A stretch of DNA of 64,000 nucleotides from Telluria mixta (GTDB taxonomy: Bacteria > Pseudomonadota > Gammaproteobacteria > Burkholderiales > Burkholderiaceae_D): the NCBI RefSeq assembly GCF_029223865.1, contig NZ_CP119520.1:1302001-1366000 (forward strand), in the 5' to 3' direction. The first letter of the stretch is position 1, and each line of letters opens with the position of its first letter. Both the position numbers and the translations under genes were made by a program. Positions 45,344 to 53,909 of this stretch are shown here, one piece after another. The notes under the pieces were generated by a model, which saw only the letters and a list, made by a program, of their open reading frames with translations, was not told the DNA's origin and searched no databases.

Positions 45344-45663
45344 TGGTCCATCCTTTTTAACAGGTCTTCCAGGTCATCGAACCGGCTCTCCCAGAACCGG
45401 GCCATTTGGTTCGTCCAGTCGGCCAGCGGCGCCAATGCCTGCAGCTGGGCGGTGTAGTGCGTCTGGCGTCCTTCATGCCGATCGCGCACGAGCCCGGCCT
45501 GCTTCAACAGTCCCAGGTGCTTGGACACGGCCGGCTGCGAGATGCCGGCCCGGGCCGTGAGGGCCCCGACCGTCTGCTCGCCGTCACGGCACAGCGATTC
45601 GAAAATGGCGCGCCGTGTCGGGTCGCCGAGTGTCCGGAAAAGAATATCGTGGGTGTCTGTCAT
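45340..45663 (-). CDS. ArsR-family transcriptional regulator
   Basis: 107 residues. Winged helix with LGDPTRRAIFESL and ISQPAVSKHLGLLKQAGLV. No metal-binding ELCVCD box is present, so it is a non-metal ArsR of the SRPBCC-linked type. It probably represses its own operon through the palindrome at 45672-45713. Confidence 0.9.
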   Translation of the reverse strand: MTDTHDILFRTLGDPTRRAIFESLCRDGEQTVGALTARAGISQPAVSKHLGLLKQAGLVRDRHEGRQTHYTAQLQALAPLADWTNQMARFWESRFDDLEDLLKRMDQ

Positions 45664-45671
45664 GGCAATTA

Positions 45672-45713
45672 ATAACCGGCTGGCTATGAATTAAATCATA
45701 GCCATCCGGTTAT
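45672..45713. promoter_or_regulatory. 18-base palindromic operator of the ArsR-SRPBCC operon
   Basis: The arm at 45672-45689 (ATAACCGGCTGGCTATGA) is matched at 45696-45713 by its reverse complement with 17 of 18 bases paired, spacer six bases. It begins nine bases upstream of the arsR start codon, in AT-rich DNA that probably holds the promoter. Autoregulation is inferred. Confidence 0.65.
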
Positions 45714-45856
45714 AGGTTGGTCAAGCACTTTTTATTGAGGGGTGTCCGGGCGCGCTACGGCACCGGAGACGAGCGATGTGATGCACGCGATAACGACCAC
45801 ATGCCGAATCGTCCGTTGCGGCCTGGCGGCGCATCCGGACGTGCGTCGCTGCCGGC

Positions 45857-46045
45857 CTAGTGGAGCGTTACGCTGGGGTTCGGATCGACAGGCGGCTCGT
45901 CGTTCTGCGGCGTGCGGATGGGCGGCTGGTGCGGGTCGGCGGGCTCGAACGGGTCGGGCGGCGGTTCCTCGATGGGTGCGGGATCGGGCGCCCGGTGCGC
46001 GTGCTGCCCGATTGGATGCCGCCTCGCGGTCATGTCTAAGATCAT
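45857..46045 (-). CDS. Small proline-rich protein
   Basis: 62 residues: EEPPPDPFEPADPHQPPI in the middle, no hydrophobic segment. AGGAG lies seven bases upstream of the ATG. Similar in size and composition to the protein at 26578-26772. Function unknown. The 190 bases between it and the arsR start hold only the operator and no other gene that I can see. Confidence 0.45.
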   Translation of the reverse strand: MILDMTARRHPIGQHAHRAPDPAPIEEPPPDPFEPADPHQPPIRTPQNDEPPVDPNPSVTLH

Positions 46046-46149
46046 GTAAGACTCCTGCTAAAGATGCCAAAACATTACCATGGGCAGCGGTTGGCCGACG
46101 CGCGCCTGGATTACAATGGCGGATTCGACAGAAAGTTTCGAGGAATCCC

Positions 46150-46662
46150 ATGTTGCCGACTCCCGTCGTTGCCGCCGTGCTCGCGCCGCTCGTGCTGTGG
46201 CGCATGTACAGCCGCATCAAGCGCCTGACGACCCGCCAGCGTTCGAAGACGTGGCGTCACCGCACGACGCTCGTGTTCTTCCCGATCCTGCTGCTGGTCC
46301 TGGCCGCCTTCAGCATCAGGACAAATCCGTTCGCGCTCGCGGGTCTCGCGGCCGGGCTGCCGGTGGGCGCCGTGCTGGGGCGCATCGCAATCGGCAAAAC
46401 GCGCTTCGAACAGGTCGGCGCCGACTTCTTCTTCACCCCGCACGCGCCGATCGGCCTTGGGGTGGCCCTGCTGTTCATGACCCGCATGGCGTGGCGCGGA
46501 TACGAGTTCTTCGTGCTGGGGTCGCTGGCCCATCACGAGTTCGTGTCGAGCCCGCTGACCCTCGTCATCTTCGGCGTGCTGGCCGGCTATTACATGAGCT
46601 ACGCGTTCGGCCTGCTGTCCTGGCGCAAGCGCACCGCATCCGTTTCACCTGTTTCACCTTGA
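46150..46662 (+). CDS. CcdC-like membrane protein, first of a tandem pair
   Basis: 170 residues with about four to five transmembrane helices. Conserved points shared with the next gene: LWRMYSRIKRLTTRQRS near the start, RFEQVGADFFFTPHAPIG in the middle and a terminal WRKR. The pattern recalls CcdC/DUF1453. Function unknown. Confidence 0.65.
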   Translation: MLPTPVVAAVLAPLVLWRMYSRIKRLTTRQRSKTWRHRTTLVFFPILLLVLAAFSIRTNPFALAGLAAGLPVGAVLGRIAIGKTRFEQVGADFFFTPHAPIGLGVALLFMTRMAWRGYEFFVLGSLAHHEFVSSPLTLVIFGVLAGYYMSYAFGLLSWRKRTASVSPVSP

Positions 46663-46672
46663 ACTGCACCGC

Positions 46673-47185
46673 ATGAGTCTGACCACCCTCGCCCTTATCG
46701 CCCTCGTTCCCCTGCTCATCTGGCGCATCTACTCGCGCCTGAAAAACCAGATGACCCGGCAGCGCTCGATCCTGTCGCGCCACTACACGGGCCTGTTCGT
46801 GTTCGTCGTCATGATCCTCATCCCGGGATCCGAGCTCATCGACCGCCCGTTCCAGCTGGCCGCACTGGCCGCCGGCGCCATCGCCGGCATGGCGCTGGGC
46901 TCCTACGGCCTGCGCCGCACCCGGTTCGAGGACACGCCCGAAGGCTATTTCTTCACGCCGCCGTCGCGCATGGGCATCCTCGTCGCCATGGTGCTGGTGG
47001 CGCGCGTGGTCTACCTCGGCATCGAAATCTACATGAACCAGGGCAGCAACCGCCCGAATCCGCGCTTCACGGACAGTCCCGTCACGATGCTGTGCCTGGG
47101 CTTGACGGCCGCCTATTTCGCCACGTTCTCCGCTGCCCTGATGCGCTGGCGCCAGCGCATGCGCAAGGAAATCGGCAACACGTGA
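46673..47185 (+). CDS. CcdC-like membrane protein, second of a tandem pair
   Basis: 170 residues, the same length as its neighbour ten bases upstream. IWRIYSRLKNQMTRQRS, RFEDTPEGYFFTPPSRMG and a final RWRQRM align with it, showing a tandem duplication. Membrane protein with four to five helices, function unknown. Confidence 0.65.
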   Translation: MSLTTLALIALVPLLIWRIYSRLKNQMTRQRSILSRHYTGLFVFVVMILIPGSELIDRPFQLAALAAGAIAGMALGSYGLRRTRFEDTPEGYFFTPPSRMGILVAMVLVARVVYLGIEIYMNQGSNRPNPRFTDSPVTMLCLGLTAAYFATFSAALMRWRQRMRKEIGNT

Positions 47186-47297
47186 TTCACTTGATGCAGT
47201 CCAATGCGTCACGCATAGCCCTGCGGAGAATAGCCTCCGGGGCCACTTGATGTATTGACAACCGTGTCGTGACTCCAGTCATCCACCTGGAGCACGC

Positions 47298-48227
47298 ATG
47301 GTCTTCGCCTTCCTTGCCCGCCACTGGCTGGCCCGGTGCCACCGCGCCCATGTCGAATTGCTCGCCATGGACGTCTACCGCAACTACGTGACGCCGACGC
47401 ACGACGACGTGTTCCACCACCTGAGTCACGGCAACTATCTCGCCAGGGGGTTGTCGCTGCGCCAGCGCGCGCGCTGCGTGCTGACGCATTACCGCTTCGA
47501 GGACGCCATGTTCGATGCTGCCTACAAGCACGCCGTCTACCGCGACGGCGGGCTCGTGCTGTGGCAGCACGAGGCGGACGGCAGCAAGGTCGAGGTCCGC
47601 CTCGGCATGGCGCAGCACCTGAACGCGGAAGGGGATCTCACCTTGACCTTGCTGGCGAACGGCAGGCGCATGCACCGCCTGTCGTTCAGCTGGGTCGACG
47701 AGCGTTTCGCCGGCCTCGCCGGATTCGGCGCGGCCGGCATCCTGCCGTTCATCGCCCGCAACCAGGGCCACCGCGCCGACGAGACCGACGCCGTCGACGC
47801 GTTCCGGCGCGCCTTCCCGCCCAACTCCCCGCTGGTCGCGACGCCCGGCTTTTTCTGCTACGCCGCGCTGCAGGGCATCGCGCAGGCGCTGGGCATGGAT
47901 CACGTGGTGGCCGTCAAGTCGGCCTGGCATTGCGCCTATCTGCCTGCCGACGACAAGCATTTCGCCACCGCCTATGACGGCGTATGGCGCAACCTCGGCG
48001 GCACCGGGATGCCGGGCCGCGCGTGGCACATTGCCCTGCCGTTGGAGGGCAAACCGCTGGCCGCGATACCGTCGAAACACCGCAAGCGGGCGGCGCTGCG
48101 GCGCGCGTACTGGCAGGGCATCGGCGCAGCGGCGCGCGAGGTGCTGTCGCGCCATGTGGCGGCGCCGCAGGCACACAAACAAAACGGCCGGCGTCCACAG
48201 GAACGCCGGCCGTTGCAGCCATCATGA
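47298..48227 (+). CDS. DUF535 (VirK/YbjX-like) protein
   Basis: 309 residues. It has the DUF535 features: LSLRQRARCVLTHYRFEDA, LVLWQHEADG, and a late CYAALQGIAQALGMDHVV. Relatives (VirK, YbjX) are linked to envelope integrity and antimicrobial-peptide resistance. The last 15 codons contain the hairpin that ends the convergent condensin operon. Confidence 0.78.
   Translation: MVFAFLARHWLARCHRAHVELLAMDVYRNYVTPTHDDVFHHLSHGNYLARGLSLRQRARCVLTHYRFEDAMFDAAYKHAVYRDGGLVLWQHEADGSKVEVRLGMAQHLNAEGDLTLTLLANGRRMHRLSFSWVDERFAGLAGFGAAGILPFIARNQGHRADETDAVDAFRRAFPPNSPLVATPGFFCYAALQGIAQALGMDHVVAVKSAWHCAYLPADDKHFATAYDGVWRNLGGTGMPGRAWHIALPLEGKPLAAIPSKHRKRAALRRAYWQGIGAAAREVLSRHVAAPQAHKQNGRRPQERRPLQPS
48185..48212 (-). 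terminator. Rho-independent terminator of the condensin operon
   Basis: CGGCCGGCGT and ACGCCGGCCG make a ten-base GC stem with an eight-base loop. Read on the minus strand it is followed by TTTTGTTTGT, and it lies 24 bases past the SMC stop codon. It sits inside the 3' coding end of the opposing DUF535 gene. Confidence 0.75.
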
Positions 48228-48235
48228 CAATGTGA

Positions 48236-51064
48236 TCAGGCCGCCTGCGCCTCTTCGCCCTCGCGCCGTCTCTGCAGCACGAAGATCGGCTGCGCCCACT
48301 GCGTGTCCTTCTTTTTCTTGCTCGTGATGAGCGTGAGGTCGGAAGGATCGTAGACGTCCGTGTTGTGCGTCAGCGGCGTCGTCATGAGGTATTGCGCGTC
48401 GGTGTTTTTCAGGAACTCGCCGACCAGCTGGATGTTGCGGATGTCCAGGTGGGCAAACGGTTCGTCGATGAACACGAAGCCGCCGGAACCCTCTTCCGAT
48501 TTCAGCAGGCCGATCAGCAGCACGAGCGATTTCATGACCTGCTGGCCACCCGACGCCTCGCCGTCGTTCATGCCGATCTGGCCCTTGCCGTCGAACTTGA
48601 AGCGCACGTGCAGGCCGGCTTGCGCCAGCTGCACGTCGTCGTTCTCCAGCCGGACCGGATCGACCGACACGTCGATGTTCGCCAGCTCGCCCAGTTCGCG
48701 GATGTTCTTCGAGTAGGTCTTGATCGTGTAGCGCAGGCGCTCGATGTAGGCGCCGCGCGCGTTGTCCGTCGCCTCGATCGCGCGGTTGTTCTGGTAGCGG
48801 CGCTCTTCCGTCTCCACCTGGCGGCCGGACAGCTGGTCGTTCAGGCGCGCGTACTGGTCGATGACGGTCGGGTCCTGTTCCCAGTCGCCGCGCGCGAGCG
48901 ACGCGTCCAGGGAATTCATGCGCAGCTTGACCTGGTGCGCGTTCTGGTGCGTCGCGACCAATGCGGCACGCTGCTGCGCGCTGCGCCACGACTTCGGCAC
49001 GTGGCGCCACGAGCGGCGCAACGTGAGCAGCTCGCGCGCGTGCTCGCTGCGCTGCTCGATCACGCGGCGGTTGTTCAGGCGCATGCCCGCTTCCGCCTCC
49101 GACAGCGCCATGCGGGCGTTCTGCCAGACGGTGTCGGCGCGCGTGCGCGTGACCGTCGCGTTCTTGATCAGCACCTGCAGCTCGCCCAGGCGCGCACCGA
49201 CCTGCAGGCGCTCGGCCTTCAGCGGTTCCAGCGCACGGGTCGCTTCCTCGAATTCGGCCTGGCGCGCGGAGAGTTCCTTGGCGGCGTCCACGCCGGCGAT
49301 GCGCACGCGCAGCGCGGACACTTCCGCCGCGAGCTTGCTGATCGCGAGCGTCAAGGTGTCTTCCTGCGCTTCCAGCGACGGCAGCGACTTCTGGATGGCT
49401 TCCAGGCGCTGCGTCTTGCCGGCGGCGCCGAAGCGGTAGCGCGACGGCTCGACGAACAGCGAGCGGCCGCCGCGGCGTTCGCGGTGGTAGGCGTCCGGCG
49501 TGATCCATTCGTCGGCGTCGCTCTTGAAACCGGCGTCGACGGAATCCACGCGCTCGATGCGTTCCAGCTGGTCGATCAGCCAGGCCGGCGCCTTCGAGCT
49601 GAAACGCACGACGGACAGCAGGGTATCGTCCTTGACCACCGGCGCGTCGACGCAGTCCGGCACGATGAAGTGGCGATAGCGCTCCTTCTCCGCCAGCTTG
49701 TAGGCGGCCGGCGCGTCCTTCGCACGCTCCAGCAGCACGACGGATGCGTAGCCACCCAGCACGCCTTCGACGGCCCCCTGCCACTTCGGATCCGTCACTT
49801 CGACGATATCCGACAGCATGGCGTGCGGGATGCCCGCATCGCGCAGCGCGCGGCGCATCTGGCGCTGGGCTTCCGGCTCCGGCATCGTCGTCTTGCCCTG
49901 CAGCGCGGAGATCGTCGCCAGCTCGCCCGCGATTTTAGTGGCCAGCGCTTCGCGCTCGGCCTTCTTCTTCGCGAGTTCCGCTTCCTTCGCTTCGAGCTGG
50001 GTCGCGACTTCCGCGATGTCGGCGCCGGCGTCCGCCGCCAGCTTGTTCAGGCGTTCCTTCTGCTCGAGCAGGCTTTCCAGCGGCTTCAGTTTCGCGTTCA
50101 CCTGCGTGAGGCGGGTGGCCAACTCGTTCGCTTCCTGTTCGAGCTTGACTTCCTGCTGCTGCGCTTCCGTCAGCGCGCGCTGCTGCGCGGCGAGCGCATT
50201 GCGCTTTTCGGTGAGCAGGCTGTCGGCCTGCATCAGCGGCTTCTTCGCCTCGCGCAGCGCGCGACTGACGTTCGCGGCCTTTTCGCGCGCCTCGTGGTAT
50301 TCGAGGCTCGGCAGCACTTCCTCGACGAGGGCGCGGCGCTCCTTGTTGAGGTCTTCCCACTGGTGGTAGTTCGCCACGCGCAGGCGCAGGCCTTCGAGGT
50401 TGATGCGCGACGTCTCCAGCTCGGCCTCGAAGCGCTTCAGCTCCGATTCGGTGTCGCGCTGGTGGCGCTTGGCCTCGTCGTACGCGTCCAGCACTTCCTT
50501 GTCGCCGAACACCTGGAACACGAGGTCCAGCAGCTGGCGCGGCGCGTATTCGCACAGTTTATCCGTCTCGCCCTGCTCCAGCGCGAGCACCTTCGACATC
50601 GCCGGCGACAGGCCGGCCGACGCGAGGCGCTTGCGGTAGTTTTCGACGCCGAGCCAGTCGGTCGCTTCCGTCACTTCCTCGATCTGGATGTTCCCCGGCC
50701 GCATGAGGTACTGGCGCTTCCAGTCGCCGCCGTTCTTCTGCACCTGGCAGAACAGCGTGACTTCGTCGTCGCTGAAGAAACCGGAATGGCGGAACGGGCG
50801 GTTCGACAGCTGGCGGCCGGACGGCTTGTTGTCGACGACGGCGCGCAACCAGGCGCTCTGCTGGCCCGAGTGGCGCGCATAGTGTTTATAGGTGCGGCCC
50901 ATCGAGCAATCGAGGCCGAACAGCGTGCGCAGGGCGTCGAGCAGCGTCGTCTTGCCGGAGCCGTTCTGGCCGGCGATGGTGATGATCTTGGCGTCGAGCG
51001 GGATGTTCTTGATGCGCTGCCAGTAGTCCCAGTGGACCAGCTCGAGGGATTTAATGTGGAACAT
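48236..51064 (-). CDS. SMC-type ATPase, MksB/MukB-like
   Basis: 942 residues. Walker A GQNGSGKT (residues 32-39), two long coiled coils (about 185-395 and 560-740) around a hinge-like middle (about 400-550), and C-terminal ASGGQQ signature plus Walker B FVFIDEPFAHLD (about 864-877). Length fits MksB/JetC rather than MukB (about 1480) or Smc (about 1170). It follows two small genes as in mksFEB, but no Toprim-type nuclease gene (MksG/JetD) is adjacent. It probably acts in chromosome or plasmid organisation. Confidence 0.78.
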   Translation of the reverse strand: MFHIKSLELVHWDYWQRIKNIPLDAKIITIAGQNGSGKTTLLDALRTLFGLDCSMGRTYKHYARHSGQQSAWLRAVVDNKPSGRQLSNRPFRHSGFFSDDEVTLFCQVQKNGGDWKRQYLMRPGNIQIEEVTEATDWLGVENYRKRLASAGLSPAMSKVLALEQGETDKLCEYAPRQLLDLVFQVFGDKEVLDAYDEAKRHQRDTESELKRFEAELETSRINLEGLRLRVANYHQWEDLNKERRALVEEVLPSLEYHEAREKAANVSRALREAKKPLMQADSLLTEKRNALAAQQRALTEAQQQEVKLEQEANELATRLTQVNAKLKPLESLLEQKERLNKLAADAGADIAEVATQLEAKEAELAKKKAEREALATKIAGELATISALQGKTTMPEPEAQRQMRRALRDAGIPHAMLSDIVEVTDPKWQGAVEGVLGGYASVVLLERAKDAPAAYKLAEKERYRHFIVPDCVDAPVVKDDTLLSVVRFSSKAPAWLIDQLERIERVDSVDAGFKSDADEWITPDAYHRERRGGRSLFVEPSRYRFGAAGKTQRLEAIQKSLPSLEAQEDTLTLAISKLAAEVSALRVRIAGVDAAKELSARQAEFEEATRALEPLKAERLQVGARLGELQVLIKNATVTRTRADTVWQNARMALSEAEAGMRLNNRRVIEQRSEHARELLTLRRSWRHVPKSWRSAQQRAALVATHQNAHQVKLRMNSLDASLARGDWEQDPTVIDQYARLNDQLSGRQVETEERRYQNNRAIEATDNARGAYIERLRYTIKTYSKNIRELGELANIDVSVDPVRLENDDVQLAQAGLHVRFKFDGKGQIGMNDGEASGGQQVMKSLVLLIGLLKSEEGSGGFVFIDEPFAHLDIRNIQLVGEFLKNTDAQYLMTTPLTHNTDVYDPSDLTLITSKKKKDTQWAQPIFVLQRRREGEEAQAA

Positions 51065-51073
51065 GCGTGCCTC

Positions 51074-51790
51074 TTAAGCTTGGGGCGTGTCGGTATCGGT
51101 AGCCGGGTCGAGGGCCGGCTCGTCGTTCGCGGCCTCGCTGACGTGGCGGCGCGGTGCGGCCGCCAGCGGTGCGCGCTTGAACACGTCGGCCAGCGCGCCG
51201 TTGATGATGCGTTCCTTCAGGACGTCGGTATCCATCAGCAGGTCCAGCAGCGGACCTTCCAGGATCACGTCGCCGCGGCGCTCGATGAAGCCGAGCTTAG
51301 ACAGCAGGCCGAGGTTCATGTCCATGCGCGTCTTCTTGCCCAGCTTCTCGCCGAAGTCCGCGAGCAGCGCGGTGTACGAGATGCCGATCGACGTGTCTTC
51401 CGCGCGCGGGATCGGGTTGTCCTTGTCGAACATGTCGGACTGGTCGACGTCGATGGCCTGGTGGGTTTCCTGGCGCTGGCGCTTGGGCAGGATGATCTGC
51501 GCCCACAGCACGACGAGCAGCGCCACGCCGTCGCGCGTGAGGCCGAAGTTATTGTTCTGCCAGATGTCCTTGGCGCCGAAGATCTTCGGTTCGACGTTGC
51601 GGTGCAGGGCCAGCGTGACGTGGTCCGCGTACACGTTGTCGAGGAGTTTCAGGCCGCATTCGAGCAGGCGCTTGTCGATCTCGGCGCGGAACTGGTCGTC
51701 GGACAGCGCGCGCTTGACCATCTTGTCGTCGCGGCGCAGGGTCTGGTGCGTGAGCAGTCGCGCGATCAGGATTTGGGCGTCGTCATTCAT
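51074..51790 (-). CDS. MksE-like accessory subunit
   Basis: 238 residues, mostly helical, with a winged-helix-like LLSKLGFIERRGDVILEGPLLDLL and an acidic tail (DPATDTDT). Its position between a kleisin-like gene and the SMC gene is that of MksE. Overlaps the upstream stop by eight bases and precedes the SMC gene by nine. Sequence similarity alone is too weak to be sure. Confidence 0.62.
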   Translation of the reverse strand: MNDDAQILIARLLTHQTLRRDDKMVKRALSDDQFRAEIDKRLLECGLKLLDNVYADHVTLALHRNVEPKIFGAKDIWQNNNFGLTRDGVALLVVLWAQIILPKRQRQETHQAIDVDQSDMFDKDNPIPRAEDTSIGISYTALLADFGEKLGKKTRMDMNLGLLSKLGFIERRGDVILEGPLLDLLMDTDVLKERIINGALADVFKRAPLAAAPRRHVSEAANDEPALDPATDTDTPQA

Positions 51791-53168
51791 CTTGCGTCTT
51801 GCTTTCCGGGGTGCTCGGTAGATCGAGATTCAGTGAGAGGGTCGCGCGCGAGATGGCCGCGATGTGCGGATCGTCCAGCGGCACCAGTTCGTCGGCGGAG
51901 TCGAAGCGCACGGGCAGGCGCGCCAGTGCGGCGGTCGGGCCCTGCAGGTTGGCTTCGGCCGGATCGCCCAGCAGCGGCAGCAGCGAGGCACGGTACGATG
52001 CGATGGCAAAGCTGGCCGGCAGCAGCGACTCCTCGATCGGCACGCTCTTCGGCGCGCCTTCGGCCATGATGGGGAAGTTGTCCAGGTTGGCGAAATCGGC
52101 GAGGCGGCTGATCCAGTCGTCCAGTTCCGCCTGCATCGCCGGGTTGTCGTTGATGGTCATCGCCGCGTCCTCGCCGCTCGGCAGGCCGGTCGGCGCCACG
52201 TTCGCCACGCGCTCCATCATGAGTTCCGTCTCGGCCACGTCGATCATCTCGGCCGGCGTCGTGAACAGCGGGACGACCGGACGGTCGATCGCCTCTTCCG
52301 CCAGGCTCGCGAGGTCGTCGTGCGCGAGCAGCCAGCGCTTGATGTCGGTCGTCGACAGGCCGGACTGGCCCAGGTGCACGCGCTGGCGTTCGATCTGGTT
52401 CAGCGCGCGCGAGAACATGCCCTGCATGTTCAGGAGCTGCGACTGCGCGCGGCCGATCGCCTGCGCGGCGCGGTGCGTGGCCGAGTCGGCGCGCTCGTCG
52501 GACGTGATGGCGCGCAGGATCACGGAGCCCTTCTCCACCCAGTCGCACGCCATGTGCCACTTCGCCTGCGACGCGCGCAGGCGGAATTCGGAGCCGGACG
52601 CGATCGCATCGCGGAATTCCTCGTGCAGCTCGACGAGGCGGCCCAGCAAGTGCTTCAGCTGGTCGACGGTGACGCCGCCGACGGCCTGCGCACCGGCCAC
52701 CTGGGACAGCAGGAAGCCCATCTCGGCCTCGTCCTCTTCCGGCTTGCCGAGGGCGAGCAGGGTGTCGAGCGCGGCCAGTACGTTGCGCGCCAGCGGCGTG
52801 ATGCGGTAGACGGCGGCCGGGTTGTCCCACGCGAGCAGGCCGTGCGTGCGCAGGCGGCCCAGCACCGTTTCCAGGCTTTCCGGGATCAGGTAGGCGAACT
52901 TCGTATTGATGTCGGCGCGCGAGAACGCGGAGTCCATCGCATCGGACGCGAGTTCGCGCAGCACGAGCAGGCGCACGATGACGCCGTCCTGCGAGCCATG
53001 GAACAGCGCGGTGAACGCCTGCAGCATGGGCTGCGCACGCTTGAGGTGATATACCTGCTCGATCTCGTCCGGCGCCACTCCGTCCTGGAAGTGCGTCTGC
53101 AGCGGGTCGAGGTCTTCTAGCGCTGGGGAATTGGAGTCGGCGGCGGTTGCTGCCAGGTTGTCGATCAT
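51783..53168 (-). CDS. MksF-like kleisin subunit
   Basis: 461 residues. An N-terminal winged-helix region (FSRADINTKFAYLIPESLETVL, then LRTHGLLAWD), a long helical middle, and an acidic C-terminus, as expected for an MksF-type kleisin. First gene of the operon. The ATG at 53168 is preferred; a TTG at 53252 would extend it by 28 residues through the promoter region. Confidence 0.6.
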   Translation of the reverse strand: MIDNLAATAADSNSPALEDLDPLQTHFQDGVAPDEIEQVYHLKRAQPMLQAFTALFHGSQDGVIVRLLVLRELASDAMDSAFSRADINTKFAYLIPESLETVLGRLRTHGLLAWDNPAAVYRITPLARNVLAALDTLLALGKPEEDEAEMGFLLSQVAGAQAVGGVTVDQLKHLLGRLVELHEEFRDAIASGSEFRLRASQAKWHMACDWVEKGSVILRAITSDERADSATHRAAQAIGRAQSQLLNMQGMFSRALNQIERQRVHLGQSGLSTTDIKRWLLAHDDLASLAEEAIDRPVVPLFTTPAEMIDVAETELMMERVANVAPTGLPSGEDAAMTINDNPAMQAELDDWISRLADFANLDNFPIMAEGAPKSVPIEESLLPASFAIASYRASLLPLLGDPAEANLQGPTAALARLPVRFDSADELVPLDDPHIAAISRATLSLNLDLPSTPESKTQDE

Positions 53169-53228
53169 CGTAAGGCTTACCAGTCTGCTGTCGCGCGCGG
53201 CCTTCTGGACCACGGGCGCGGGGGCGTC

Positions 53229-53256
53229 AGTATAACAGTTAAGGCTTGGCAACTAA
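53229..53256 (-). promoter_or_regulatory. Candidate promoter of the condensin operon
   Basis: On the minus strand TTAGTT (53256-53251) and TATACT (53234-53229) are 16 bases apart, about 60 bases before the kleisin start. The rest of the 247 bases up to 53416 shows no gene. Confidence 0.4.
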
Positions 53257-53415
53257 TACGGAACGCCCGCGTACGGTTCACAACTGGTGAATATGCAACG
53301 GAATCGAATCGCCGCTTGACTTGCCAATATGACAACATCAGGCGCGCGCCCCTTCCGACCCGACAGCGCGATAATGAACATTGTTATCTTTACATCATCA
53401 ACAAGGAGGAATGCC

Positions 53416-53844
53416 ATGCAACGTACACTTGCGGCCATCGTCCTGGCCACTTGCCTGACACCGGCCGTCGTCCTGGCGGCACCCACCCCGAAGCAGCAGA
53501 ACGGCATCACCTACGTCAATGGCGGCGTCGGCGAGGAAGAGCAGGCCGCGATGAAGGCCCAGCGCGCCGACTACAACCTGCTGCTCACCTTCGCCACCAA
53601 GCAGAGCGGCGCCTACCGCTCCGACGTCCAGCTCGATATTTCGGATGCCAAGGGCGCGAATCTGGTGACCGCGGCGAACACGGGGCCGATGTTCTTTGCC
53701 AAGCTGCCGCCGGGCACGTATCGCGTCAGCGCGGCGGCCGAGGGCAAGACCTTTAAACGGACGGTCAAGGTCGGGAATACGCCGAAGGAAATCGTGCTGC
53801 ATTGGGAAAACGACAATCCGGATGATCCGGGCCCGCAAGACTAA
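53416..53844 (+). CDS. Secreted carboxypeptidase-regulatory-like protein
   Basis: 142 residues. A signal peptide ends at LAA (about residue 22), followed by a beta-sandwich: YNLLLTFATKQSGAYRSDVQLDISDA, then LPPGTYRVSAAAEGKTFKRTV, like carboxypeptidase-regulatory domains. AAGGAGGA lies five bases before the ATG. Probably periplasmic or surface; function unknown. Confidence 0.7.
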   Translation: MQRTLAAIVLATCLTPAVVLAAPTPKQQNGITYVNGGVGEEEQAAMKAQRADYNLLLTFATKQSGAYRSDVQLDISDAKGANLVTAANTGPMFFAKLPPGTYRVSAAAEGKTFKRTVKVGNTPKEIVLHWENDNPDDPGPQD

Positions 53845-53909
53845 GCCGCCTGTACCTTTTTTATAAAATAGGAAATAATCCGCGGGGAGAAACTAAACGG
53901 AAAGACCAG

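Noticed and set aside
48365..52069. 1234-codon open frame on the plus strand through the condensin operon
   Set aside because: Antisense shadow of the SMC and MksE-like genes; its translation is arginine, valine and leucine rich without domains.
48236..53168. Complete Wadjet (JetABCD) defence system
   Set aside because: No JetD-like nuclease gene on either side; the downstream neighbour is a convergent DUF535 gene and the operon ends in a terminator.
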